Of a stretch of DNA of 64,000 bases, positions 25,921-33,931 are shown piece after piece (position 1 is the first letter of the stretch; each line of letters opens with the position of its first letter). The translations under genes were made by a program, and so were the position numbers. Below the pieces are notes generated by a model. The model did no database searches. It saw only the letters and a list, made by a program, of their open reading frames with translations, and was not told the origin of the DNA. Source of the DNA: Akkermansiaceae bacterium (GTDB taxonomy: Bacteria > Verrucomicrobiota > Verrucomicrobiia > Verrucomicrobiales > DEV007); assembly GCA_024233085.1 (NCBI GenBank), contig JACKQC010000004.1, forward strand, positions 275,888 to 339,887. The letters are read 5' to 3'.

Positions 25921-26511
25921 ATGAAGGAGATCGCCACCATCCAATGCCCGAAATGCCGCGCCCGCGTCGAAGCCGCGCCTTCCGCGACCGCCCGCGAGAC
26001 CCGCTGCGTCGTCTGCCAGGCGCCCCTTTCCGTCCGCGCCTTTCCCCGCCTCGCCGCGAAGGACGCGAAGGATGCCGCCTTCGGCACCCTCTCCGCCGAG
26101 GGCGACGCCGTCTGCACCTTTTATCCCGAGCTGCAGGCCGAGACCGTCTGCGACGAGTGCGGCTGTTTCTTGTCGGAAAAAGCCGCCGTGCACTGGAACG
26201 ACGCCACCCTCTGCATGCCGTGCCTGCATCAGTTGCGGGAGAAACGCGACTCGGACGCCTACCTTTCGAAACGCACCCTGCACGACAACGTCGCGCTCGG
26301 CCTGACCGTGCTGCTCGCACCCTTCACCCTGCTGACCGGCCCCATGGCGCTCTACCACCTCATCCGCCACCGCAAAGCCTCGCGGGGCATCGTGCCGCGC
26401 GGGCCTTTTCGCTGGTGGCTGGCGCTGGTGCTGGCGCTCGCCGCGACCGGCGGCTGGCTCTTTCTCATTGTGTTGTGGATCTCGATGATCGTGCGCGAGA
26501 TCGCCGCCTGA
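25921..26511 (+). CDS. Zinc-ribbon/B-box-like membrane protein
   Basis: 196 residues. Four CxxC-type pairs are visible: CPKC and CVVC in the first 35 residues, then CDEC and CMPC around residues 76-101, enough for two zinc sites. The second half has two hydrophobic segments (LGLTVLLAPFTLLTGPMALY; WWLALVLALAATGGWLFLIVLW). No known function. The double zinc ribbon with membrane helices resembles small protein-binding adaptors that accompany RDD proteins in PVC genomes; that link is inference from position. Confidence 0.7.
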   Translation: MKEIATIQCPKCRARVEAAPSATARETRCVVCQAPLSVRAFPRLAAKDAKDAAFGTLSAEGDAVCTFYPELQAETVCDECGCFLSEKAAVHWNDATLCMPCLHQLREKRDSDAYLSKRTLHDNVALGLTVLLAPFTLLTGPMALYHLIRHRKASRGIVPRGPFRWWLALVLALAATGGWLFLIVLWISMIVREIAA

Positions 26512-26563
26512 CGCGGTTTGCGCCCGAGGTTGAAAAAACCGCGACTTTCCCGACCTTCCGCCT

Positions 26564-26983
26564 GTGCGCATTCACGGCATCGGCATCGACATTGTGGAAA
26601 CCGCCCGCATCGCCGACTCGATCGAGCGATTCGGCGAGCGGTTCCTGCACCGCGTTTACACCGACGCCGAGCGCGCCTACTGCGACGCGATGAAACATCC
26701 CGCCCGCCACTATGCCGCCCGCTTCGCCGCGAAGGAGGCCGTTTCCAAGACCTTCGGCACGGGCATCGGCGCCGAGGTGAACTGGAACGAGATCGAGATC
26801 CTGCGCGAAGGCAGCGGAGAACCCCGCGTCGTCCTCCACGGCCACGGCCGCGAGACCGCCGCGCGGCTCGGCATCACGCGGGTGTTCATCAGCCTCAGCC
26901 ACGCCGATCACTACGCCGCCGCCAACGCCGTCGCGGTCCGCGAAGAAACTTCCGCGCCCGAAGCCCCGACCCGACAGGGTTAG
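26564..26983 (+). CDS. acpS: Holo-[acyl-carrier-protein] synthase
   Basis: 139 residues from GTG 26564. Transfers 4'-phosphopantetheine from CoA to acyl carrier protein. The magnesium ligands are present: Asp9 (GIGIDIVE) and Glu58 (FAAKEAVSK), plus the C-terminal FISLSHADHYAAANAV. The last five residues (PTRQG) and the TAG stop are encoded by a 41-bp dispersed element at 26968-27008, so the original C-terminus has been replaced or extended. Confidence 0.92.
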   Translation: MRIHGIGIDIVETARIADSIERFGERFLHRVYTDAERAYCDAMKHPARHYAARFAAKEAVSKTFGTGIGAEVNWNEIEILREGSGEPRVVLHGHGRETAARLGITRVFISLSHADHYAAANAVAVREETSAPEAPTRQG

Positions 26984-27008
26984 GTCGCCGAGTCAACCCT
27001 GTCGGGTC
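26968..27008. repeat. 41-bp double-palindrome element, copy 5, overlapping the acpS stop
   Basis: Arm 1 GACCCGACAGGGTTAGGTC (26968-26986), spacer GCC, arm 2 26990-27008. The acpS stop TAG (26981-26983) lies in the right half of arm 1, so the element provides both the last codons and the stop. Confidence 0.85.
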
Positions 27009-27131
27009 GGCGGCGGTTGAGGCTTCGGCCGTCCGATTTTTTTTCGGCCATTTTTTCCGGCAATGGGTTTATAGTGTGTCCATTCCGAATGGCTCCGCCC
27101 CGAGCCGCCGGCCCGCTCGCACCGCACACTC

Positions 27132-27596
27132 GTGGAAATCGACGATTCAGAAGCCACCACTGTCGGCACGCCCGTCCGGCAGCTCTCCGTGTTTCTCCAG
27201 AACCGCGTCGGCGCGCTGCTGTCCGTCGTTCAGTTGATGGAGGACCACCATGTCGTCGTCCTCGGCCTGAGCGTGCAGGACTCGATCGACGTCACCGTGG
27301 TGCGTCTTGTGGTGAGCGATCCCGATCTGGTGGAGACCACCTTCATGGAGCGCGGCATTCCCTTCTCCACGACGGAGATCATCGTCGTGGAATTCACCAG
27401 CGGCGCCACGGGACTCTCCGACTGCCTGCGATCGCTGCTCAACGCGGAGACAAACGTCCACTTTGTCTATCCCATCCTGAGCCGGCCAAACGACCGGCCC
27501 GTGCTCGCCCTGTGCCTCGAGGACAACGAATTCGGCAAGAGCGTCCTGCTTCGCGAGGGGTACAAGCTCCTTTTCCAGGAAGATCTCAGCCGTTGA
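27132..27596 (+). CDS. ACT-domain protein
   Basis: 154 residues from GTG 27132. The segment QLSVFLQNRVGALLSVVQLMEDHHVVVLGLSVQDS reads as an ACT amino-acid/ligand-binding fold, and a second weaker repeat follows (RPVLALCLEDNEFGKSVLLREGYKLL). Stand-alone ACT proteins usually regulate amino-acid metabolism. No enzyme domain is present. The gene converges on the HAD gene with an 11-bp overlap of the 3' ends. Confidence 0.8.
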   Translation: MEIDDSEATTVGTPVRQLSVFLQNRVGALLSVVQLMEDHHVVVLGLSVQDSIDVTVVRLVVSDPDLVETTFMERGIPFSTTEIIVVEFTSGATGLSDCLRSLLNAETNVHFVYPILSRPNDRPVLALCLEDNEFGKSVLLREGYKLLFQEDLSR

Positions 27597-28194
27597 CGGC
27601 CCTTTCCCACTTCGGAAGAAAGGCCGCGTGGTCCTCGTGGTCGTACTGGATGGCCCGAAAACCGGCCGCCGCCCCCGCCGCCACGTTGTCCGGCAAATCG
27701 TCGACATAGATTGTCGCCGCGGGATCGAGCCCGAGCCGGTCGATGGCGATCCGAAAAATTTCCGGCTCCGGCTTCATACAGCCCGCCTCGTGCGAATAAA
27801 TCGCCGCCCGGAAACAGTCGAAGACCCGATACCGGCTCGTGAACCACGCGACGTGGGGACCGCTGGTGTTCGAGAGCAGGTAGAGCGGCGCCTCGTCCCG
27901 CGCCGCCAGTTCCTCGATCAGAGCTGCGATCGGCTCGTTCAGCGTGAAAATGTCGCAAAACGCCCGCTCGAACGCCTCCGCCTCGCCCGTGAACCCCGAG
28001 CGCCGGATGGCCTCGTCGAAAAAGGCCGGCCCGTCGATGGCGCCCCGCTCCAGATCGATCTGAATCTCGTGGATCGCGGGCAGGATATCCTCCGCCGCCA
28101 ACGCGCAACGGTCGGCGACGGCGCGCACACCGATGCCGAAGTCGAAACGCAGGATGACTTTTCCAATGTCGAACAAATAGGCCTTCGGACGCAT
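27586..28194 (-). CDS. HAD-superfamily hydrolase, YihX-like (HAD-IA)
   Basis: 202 residues from ATG 28194; an upstream frame to 28281 lacks family similarity. Motif I YLFDIGKVILRFD (nucleophile Asp9, with Gly at the usual second-Asp position as in YihX), motif II LLSNTSG, Lys of motif III in CMKPEPEIFR and motif IV VDDLPDN. Likely a phosphatase acting on a small phosphorylated metabolite such as a sugar phosphate. Substrate unknown. Confidence 0.85.
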   Translation of the reverse strand: MRPKAYLFDIGKVILRFDFGIGVRAVADRCALAAEDILPAIHEIQIDLERGAIDGPAFFDEAIRRSGFTGEAEAFERAFCDIFTLNEPIAALIEELAARDEAPLYLLSNTSGPHVAWFTSRYRVFDCFRAAIYSHEAGCMKPEPEIFRIAIDRLGLDPAATIYVDDLPDNVAAGAAAGFRAIQYDHEDHAAFLPKWERAVNG

Positions 28195-28449
28195 GTCGAT
28201 GGAGGAGACCGGGCGACCGTTCGCGCATTTCGCGACGCGCTCAAGCGAACATCCGGCGAAAAAATCCGTGCCGAGTGTCAAAAAGGGAAGAAATTAGGGT
28301 CCAAATCGGCGGGACACCTCCGGGAGGAGGAACACACAGGGAGTGGCTTATTCGCCCAGCCCCCCGGGCGGATAGCGAAACCCCGGTCTCACCGGCGCTC
28401 CCGCGGTTTTCACCACCCATCGAGCCTTTCACATCGTTTCATCGTCACC
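28195..28449. other. Intergenic region between divergent HAD and epimerase genes
   Basis: 255 bp carrying both promoters. I see a few short GC-rich stems (for example around 28315-28330 and 28350-28370) but no riboswitch fold or clear -35/-10 pair that I can defend. Confidence 0.4.
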
Positions 28450-29358
28450 ATGCGCATCGGCATCACCGGAGCCAGCGGACTCGTCGGCCGCACCCTGACC
28501 GCCACGGCGGCCGCCGGCGGCCACCAAGTGATCGCCTATTCCCGCAGCCCGGAGCGGATGGTGCCCGGCGCCGCCGAAGTGCGCGACATTTCCCGCCCCG
28601 CCGAAGCCGACTTCTCCGGACTCGATGCCCTCGTCAGTCTCGCCGGGGAAAGCGTCCTCGGTTTCTGGTCGGAGGAAAAAAAGCGCCTCATCCGCGACAG
28701 CCGCGTGGCGGGCACCGAGGCGATCGTGCACGGGCTGTTCCGGCTCGACGAAAAGGAACGGCCCCGCGTCTTCGTGTCCGCCTCCGGTACGGGCATCTAC
28801 GGCGACCGCGGAGACGAAGTCCTCGACGAGGACACCGACCCCGGCTTCGGTTTTCTCGCCTCCGTGTCCCGCGACTGGGAGTCCGCCGCCCGCCGGGCGG
28901 AAGATTTCGGCGTCCGGACCGTGTGCGGCCGGCTCGGCCTGGTGATGGGGCGGACCGGCGGCGCTTTGCCCCTGCTGCGCCGGATTTTCCGCTTCTATCT
29001 CGGTGGCCGCCTCGGTTCCGGCCGGCAGTGGATGCCGTGGCTCCACGTGGAGGACGCCGCGCGGATGTTTCTCCACGCCATCGAGGACGAAACGCTCTCG
29101 GGTCCCGTCAATTTCGTCGCGCCGCGGGCGGTGACCAATGCCGAGTTCACCCGGGCCTTCGCTCGATGGTTGAACCGGCCGGCGCCCTTCCCCGTTCCCG
29201 GCTGGGTGCTGAGCCGGGCGCCCGGCGGGATGCGGGAGCTGTTTTTGTTCAGCGAGCGCGCCGAGCCGGCCGCCCTCCGGGCGAGCGGCTTTGACTGGCG
29301 CTTCCCCGATCTGGAGACGGCCTTCATCGAGGCGCTCGGCCCCAACCTCGCGGCGTGA
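28450..29358 (+). CDS. TIGR01777-family NAD(P)-dependent epimerase
   Basis: 302 residues from ATG 28450. N-terminal Rossmann loop GITGASGLVGRTL, then the family-specific SGLDALVSLAGESVLGFWSEEKKRLIRDSRV block, SASGTGIYGDRGDEVLDE (the conserved Tyr region) and the C-terminal PVPGWVLSRAPGGMRELFLFSERAEP. These match the YfcH/SulA-like extended SDR group. Members are linked to cell-division control or sugar nucleotide metabolism in some bacteria, but the reaction is not settled. Probable cytoplasmic enzyme. Confidence 0.9.
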   Translation: MRIGITGASGLVGRTLTATAAAGGHQVIAYSRSPERMVPGAAEVRDISRPAEADFSGLDALVSLAGESVLGFWSEEKKRLIRDSRVAGTEAIVHGLFRLDEKERPRVFVSASGTGIYGDRGDEVLDEDTDPGFGFLASVSRDWESAARRAEDFGVRTVCGRLGLVMGRTGGALPLLRRIFRFYLGGRLGSGRQWMPWLHVEDAARMFLHAIEDETLSGPVNFVAPRAVTNAEFTRAFARWLNRPAPFPVPGWVLSRAPGGMRELFLFSERAEPAALRASGFDWRFPDLETAFIEALGPNLAA

Positions 29359-29443
29359 CAACCCCGCTGGTGGCCGGCGGCGTTCGATGGTATCGTTGGC
29401 GGCTTTTCCAGCCCTCCCATTTTTTGCCGAACCCGAAACGATC

Positions 29444-30322
29444 ATGGCCGCCCCGCAGAACATCATCGGCATCGTTTACGATTACGACCAGACCCTCAGT
29501 CCGACCTACATGCAGGACGAGGTGCTGTTTCCACGCTTCGGCATCAACGCGGCGGAATTCTGGAAACGCTGCAAACGCCTCGTCGAGGAGGAGGGCTACG
29601 AAAGCGAGCTGGCCTACCTCAAGGCCATGCTCGACTACCTCCAGCTCGACCGCCCCTCGAACGAGGATCTGCGCGTGCTGGGCAAGGACCTGAAATTCTA
29701 CAAGGGCGTGCTCGAAATGTTCGGCGAAATGGACAGCCTCCTCGAGTCGAACCACCGCACGATGGGCGTCAAAATCGAGCACTACATCGTCAGCTCCGGC
29801 ATCAAGACCCTCATCGAAGGCAGCGACCTCATGCCACACGTCCGGAAGGTCTTCGGCTGCGAGTTCGCCGAGGACGAGGCCGGCCGCATCGCATTTCCCA
29901 AGCGCGTCATCTCCCACACCGCGAAGACCCAGTATCTCTTTCGCATCAACAAGGGCATGCTCGAGCCCAACGAGGACGTCAACGACCACATGCCCGAGGA
30001 ACTGCGCCCCGTTCCGTTCAAGAACATGATCTACGTCGGCGACGGCCCCACCGACGTGCCCTGCTTCACCCTGATGAAAAAATTCGGCGGCCACGCCATC
30101 GCCGTTTACAACCCCGACGACGCCACCCGCGCCAGTTTTCGCAAAGCCTACCAACTCTCCGGACCCGCCGACCGGATCAAGCACATCGCGCCCGCCGACT
30201 ACCGTTCCGGCAGTCACCTGCGCCTCCTGCTGGAGGAAATGATCATCGACATCGCCGACCAGATCGTCGAGCGGCGACGCCGCGAACTCAGCGAGGGCAA
30301 GATCGCCGCGCCGACGCACTGA
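29444..30322 (+). CDS. HAD-family phosphatase-like protein
   Basis: 292 residues from ATG 29444 (MAAPQNIIGIVYDYDQTLS). Motif I is Asp13-Tyr-Asp15 (DYDQTLS), motif IV VGDGPTDVPCF, with a helical cap between and Ser in the IVSSGIKTLIEG motif II. It resembles the phosphoserine phosphatase-like HAD group common in Verrucomicrobia. It follows the epimerase by 85 bp and may be cotranscribed. Substrate unknown. Confidence 0.8.
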   Translation: MAAPQNIIGIVYDYDQTLSPTYMQDEVLFPRFGINAAEFWKRCKRLVEEEGYESELAYLKAMLDYLQLDRPSNEDLRVLGKDLKFYKGVLEMFGEMDSLLESNHRTMGVKIEHYIVSSGIKTLIEGSDLMPHVRKVFGCEFAEDEAGRIAFPKRVISHTAKTQYLFRINKGMLEPNEDVNDHMPEELRPVPFKNMIYVGDGPTDVPCFTLMKKFGGHAIAVYNPDDATRASFRKAYQLSGPADRIKHIAPADYRSGSHLRLLLEEMIIDIADQIVERRRRELSEGKIAAPTH

Positions 30323-30331
30323 ATTCGGTTC

Positions 30332-30412
30332 TCAGTGGTCAGAATTCAGAATTCAGCATCCGGGGAACCCTCTGACCACTGACTTAACTGAATGCCGAAC
30401 ACTGACCACTGA
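30332..30412. repeat. Inverted and tandem 11-bp repeats upstream of mpl
   Basis: TCAGTGGTCAG (30332-30342) is the exact reverse complement of CTGACCACTGA, present twice downstream (30372-30382 and 30402-30412). The second downstream copy is followed at once by TTTTT (30413-30417). Two mutually exclusive hairpins are possible, one of them shaped like an intrinsic terminator 30 bp before the mpl start. Confidence 0.6.
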
Positions 30413-30444
30413 TTTTTGACTACCGATTACTGAACACCGAAACC

Positions 30445-31839
30445 ATGCCCGCCGAAAAACCCGTCCATCTCTACTTCATGGGAATCTGCGGCACCGCCAT
30501 GGGGTCGGTCGCCGCCGCCTTCAAGGAAGCCGGCTTCCGCGTGTCAGGTTCCGACTCGCAGATCTACGATCCCATGAAAAGCTTCCTCGCGAAGAAGCGG
30601 ATCGAAATGTTCGAGGGCTACCGCGCGGAAAACCTGCCGGATGACGTGGACTTTTTCGTGATCGGCAACGCCCAGAGCCGCGGCAACCCCGAGGTCGAGG
30701 CCGTGCTGCATCGCAAGCTGCCCTACCTCTCGCTCCCCGAGCTGCTGAAGAAATTCTTCCTCTGGGGACGTCACAATTACGTCGTCAGCGGCACCCACGG
30801 CAAGACGACCACCTCCTCCATGCTCGCGTGGATCTTCGAGTCGGCCGGTCTGGCCCCGAACTTCGTCATCGGCGGCATTCCCGGCAATTTCGAGCAGGGC
30901 TCCCGGCTCAACGGCTCCGACTACGTCGTGCTCGAGGGCGACGAATACGACACCGCCTTCTTCGACAAGCGCTCCAAGTTCGTCCATTACCTGCCCGAAG
31001 TCGCCATCGTCAACAATCTGGAGTTCGACCACGCCGACATCTTCGCCGACCTCGCCGAGGTGAAGACCGCCTTTTCCCGAATGATCCGGCTCGTCCCCGA
31101 CAACGGCCTGTTGCTGGTCAACGGCGACGACGAAAACTGTCTCAGCATCCTCGCCAAAGAAGCCCATTGCCCCGTCAAGCGCGTCGGCTTCGGCGAGGCC
31201 TGCGACGTCCGCATCGAGGCCGTCGATTACCGGAAGGACGGCACCTCCTTCGCGATCGAAGCCGAGCGCTACGAGATCCCGCTCAACGGCGAGTTCAACG
31301 TTCGCAACGCCGCCGTGGCCACCTGCGCCGCCCGGCACGCCGGCGTCTCGCCCGACGCCATCCGCGCCGCCCTGCTCGGTTTCAAGGGCGTCAAGCGCCG
31401 CCAGGAAATCCGCGGCGTCACCGCGCGCCACATCACCGTCATCGACGACTTCGCCCATCACCCGACGGCCATCCGCGAGGCCATCGCCGGACTGCGCCGC
31501 CGCTTTCCCGGCGCCCGGCTCTGGGCCGTCTTCGAACCGCGCTCGAACACCACCCGCCGCCGTGTTTTTCAACACGAGCTGCCCGAGGCCCTCTCGCAGG
31601 CCGACGCCATCTGCGTCTCCGCCATCGCCCATCCCGAGAAATTTCCGCCCGACGAGCGGCTCGACCCGGAAAGGGTGATGAGCGACATTCGCGGGAAAGG
31701 CCGGCCCGCCTATTACGAAACCAACGCCGACGCCATCGTCGAGCGCCTCAAGGCCGAAGCCGCGGACGGCGACATCGTGGCCGTCTTCAGCAACGGCGGT
31801 TTCGACAACATCCACGAAAAGCTGCTCGCGGCCCTGTGA
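30445..31839 (+). CDS. mpl: UDP-N-acetylmuramate:tripeptide ligase (murein recycling)
   Basis: 464 residues. Mur-ligase family enzyme that attaches recycled L-Ala-gamma-D-Glu-meso-DAP to UDP-MurNAc. The N-terminal UDP-binding FMGICGTAMGSVAAAFKEAG, ATP P-loop GTHGKTTTS (Lys120) and the LEGDEYDTAFFDKRSKF block, the last being characteristic of Mpl rather than MurC. DDFAHHPTA near residue 335 is the mur-ligase histidine motif. Its presence fits a Gram-negative type cell wall. No recycling partner such as ldcA is adjacent. Confidence 0.92.
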   Translation: MPAEKPVHLYFMGICGTAMGSVAAAFKEAGFRVSGSDSQIYDPMKSFLAKKRIEMFEGYRAENLPDDVDFFVIGNAQSRGNPEVEAVLHRKLPYLSLPELLKKFFLWGRHNYVVSGTHGKTTTSSMLAWIFESAGLAPNFVIGGIPGNFEQGSRLNGSDYVVLEGDEYDTAFFDKRSKFVHYLPEVAIVNNLEFDHADIFADLAEVKTAFSRMIRLVPDNGLLLVNGDDENCLSILAKEAHCPVKRVGFGEACDVRIEAVDYRKDGTSFAIEAERYEIPLNGEFNVRNAAVATCAARHAGVSPDAIRAALLGFKGVKRRQEIRGVTARHITVIDDFAHHPTAIREAIAGLRRRFPGARLWAVFEPRSNTTRRRVFQHELPEALSQADAICVSAIAHPEKFPPDERLDPERVMSDIRGKGRPAYYETNADAIVERLKAEAADGDIVAVFSNGGFDNIHEKLLAAL

Positions 31840-31842
31840 CAC

Positions 31843-31883
31843 GACCGAACAGGGTTGGGTCGCCGACCGTACCCTGTTGGGTC
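31843..31883. repeat. 41-bp double-palindrome element, copy 6, between convergent genes
   Basis: Arms at 31843-31861 and 31865-31883, spacer GCC. It fills nearly the whole 52-bp gap between the mpl stop (31839) and the stop of the convergent DUF2314 gene (31892), the position a bidirectional terminator would take. No T-run is present on either side. Confidence 0.9.
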
Positions 31884-31891
31884 CGGGCGGC

Positions 31892-33100
31892 TTACCGATC
31901 GGTTGTTTCGTCGAAACGGTCGCCCGGCTCGTCCTCCTCGCCCGAGAGCACCCCGAGGGTGAAGCCGCCCACCGGCTCTCCGTCCTCGCCGGGAAACATC
32001 CAGTCGTTGAGGCGATCCATCGGAATCTCCACGGCCATCCCGCGATGGTAAGTCTGCAACTCGTGGGGATCGTTCATCAGGATTCCGGCGATCGTCTTCG
32101 GCTCGATCGCGGTGACCTTCACCCACATGAACTCGGACCGATCCGCCTCGGAAAACTGCGCTTTGACGATGAAACGGTCGTCCCCCTCGTCTTCGCGCCG
32201 GAGAAAGGCGTTCGAAAACTCCGGCCACCGGCTCACGGCCTCTTCGACGGCGGATTTCATGCGGAGGTCATCCTCCTCGATCTCGATGACGGGCTCGAAA
32301 GTCGGCGAGGAAAAAAGGGCGAGCGGATCCTTTTCGCGCAGGCGATCCAGCAGGCTGAAGTCGAATTCGTTGCAGCGACGGTATTCCGGGCAGTAGATCG
32401 CCAGGCAATCGGGTCCGGCGATGGCGCTCATGATTTTTCCGATCGGCTCGTATTTCCGGCGGCGCTCGGGGCTTTCCAGAGGGGGAGAGTCACCCATCAG
32501 ATCGACCGAGATCCATGCCTGGTGGTTTTCGACCGCGGTGCGCAGGCGCTTGTCGCGGATCACCTTGCGGGCAAAGTTCACCGGGTCATCCACATAGGGA
32601 TTCGGCGAGACGAAAATGCCGAACACGCCGTGCGGAGTCCGCGCGATGAACTGCCGGATGCGGTCCGGCGCCCCGTCGCCCTCGTCGTCCGGGGTGGCGT
32701 CCACCGTCCACACCGCCTTGGCGGGTTCGGTTTTGCCGTCGCGGATGCGGATGTCGAAAGCCGCCTCGACGCACGAGCGGACCTGATCGACATTCGGAAA
32801 CCGCGGTTCGGACAAGAGGTAAACCATCGACAGAAACGGCCGGTCCGGCGGCGCCTCCCCTTCGGCGTCCTTCCCGGATGAGGCGGGGGCGGTTTCCCGG
32901 CGCGTCGCGCGCCGGCCGGGCGGAAAGCGCCGTTCACGCAAGCGGAGCAGCCAGAAGGTCAAGCTCGTGGCCAGCCAGCCGAGGCCGCCGAGCAAAGCCA
33001 CCACGCCCCCTTCACCGAGTCCGCGGTCGAAAAGGCGGTAAAACAGCGTGACGACCAGCACTGCCGGGACAAGCGGGCTCTTGACGATGGCGACTAACAT
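31892..33100 (-). CDS. Membrane-anchored DUF2314-domain protein
   Basis: 402 residues. Two N-terminal membrane segments (PLVPAVLVVTLFYRLF; VVALLGGLGWLATSLTFWLL) and a basic linker lead to a cytoplasmic part. The C-terminal ~110 residues (FIVKAQFSEADRSEFMWVKVTAIEPKTIAGILMNDP, GMAVEIPMDRLNDWMF in parts) match the DUF2314 pattern. The middle (LSMVYLLSEPRFPNVDQVRSCVEAAFDI...) resembles DUF4261-like regions often joined to DUF2314. Function unknown. Confidence 0.75.
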   Translation of the reverse strand: MLVAIVKSPLVPAVLVVTLFYRLFDRGLGEGGVVALLGGLGWLATSLTFWLLRLRERRFPPGRRATRRETAPASSGKDAEGEAPPDRPFLSMVYLLSEPRFPNVDQVRSCVEAAFDIRIRDGKTEPAKAVWTVDATPDDEGDGAPDRIRQFIARTPHGVFGIFVSPNPYVDDPVNFARKVIRDKRLRTAVENHQAWISVDLMGDSPPLESPERRRKYEPIGKIMSAIAGPDCLAIYCPEYRRCNEFDFSLLDRLREKDPLALFSSPTFEPVIEIEEDDLRMKSAVEEAVSRWPEFSNAFLRREDEGDDRFIVKAQFSEADRSEFMWVKVTAIEPKTIAGILMNDPHELQTYHRGMAVEIPMDRLNDWMFPGEDGEPVGGFTLGVLSGEEDEPGDRFDETTDR

Positions 33101-33154
33101 CGATTTTTCAAAATTCCCCAGATTTGGCGAATTACCAAAAAAATCGACAATTAC

Positions 33155-33931
33155 TCAGGGGGTCGCATTGGCCGGAACGGCCCGGTGCGAGGGAAACTCT
33201 GTGCGGGTTCCCCGGTAAGACACGTCGCGCTTGCCCTCGGGCCAGGGACAGAGGTAGCCCTTCCACGTTTTCGCCAGGGAGGGCTTTTCGGCGCTCAGCT
33301 CCGGCCGCAGCACCAGGCGGCCGGAGCCGAATTTCACCAGCTTGCGGCGGGGTGGTCCGTCGATCTCGAAGCCGAGCTTCGACTTTGTCTTGGTCGGTTC
33401 GAAAACGACACGCTGACAGCTTGCGAGGAAGGATCCGTCGGCGAAAACCTGGATGACGCTGGCTTCGACGGGCACCCACTCCGACTCGGCCGTGGCGACC
33501 AGGGAGCGGGCGTCGGCGAGTTCGGCCTGCTCGGCCTCGTGTTTCTGTCTTTCCCAGAACATTCGCCAACGGGTCTCGCGGTTCCGGCGGTTGAGCTGGT
33601 TCATGGCCTCGATCGCCTCGAAAGGATCGAAGCCGAAGCGATCCTGTATCTCCTTGGGCAGCTCGAAAAACGACACTCGCGCCATTCCGCCGGCGTGGCG
33701 GATGACGAGGGCGTCCGGCTCGGCGCGCACGAGCACGCAGTCCCGGTATTCCTTGCCCTTGGTGGTTTTCAGCGACTCGAAGCGCGCGGGCGTCTCCTCG
33801 GCGGAGGCGGGAGCGGTGTTTTCCGACGAAGGCGCCGGCGCGTCATCGGCCCGGCTCACGCCGAGGCCGGCGGTGACCGCCGCGGCCGATAGGAGCGCGG
33901 ATCGAAGGAGGACGGCGGCGACGCTTTTCAT
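33155..33931 (-). CDS. Hypothetical exported protein (258 aa), SHD1-like
   Basis: From ATG 33931, overlapping the upstream phosphatase gene by ATGA. A signal peptide (SVAAVLLRSALLSAAAVTAGLGVSRA) precedes a low-complexity Ala/Pro/Ser/Glu linker. Residues ~55-100 (TTKGKEYRDCVLVRAEPDALVIRHAGGMARVSFFELPKEIQ, in part) fit an SHD1/SH3-like beta domain frequent in PVC exported proteins. A helical, charged segment and a lysine-rich beta domain follow. Function unknown; coupling to the metallophosphatase is through the overlapping start only. Confidence 0.7.
   Translation of the reverse strand: MKSVAAVLLRSALLSAAAVTAGLGVSRADDAPAPSSENTAPASAEETPARFESLKTTKGKEYRDCVLVRAEPDALVIRHAGGMARVSFFELPKEIQDRFGFDPFEAIEAMNQLNRRNRETRWRMFWERQKHEAEQAELADARSLVATAESEWVPVEASVIQVFADGSFLASCQRVVFEPTKTKSKLGFEIDGPPRRKLVKFGSGRLVLRPELSAEKPSLAKTWKGYLCPWPEGKRDVSYRGTRTEFPSHRAVPANATP

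Noticed and set aside
28195..28449. Riboswitch in the HAD/epimerase intergenic region
   Set aside because: Short GC stems only; no recognisable conserved fold.
27628..28449. Upstream extension of the epimerase (plus frame from 27628)
   Set aside because: It is antisense to the HAD gene; ATG 28450 begins the Rossmann motif at once.
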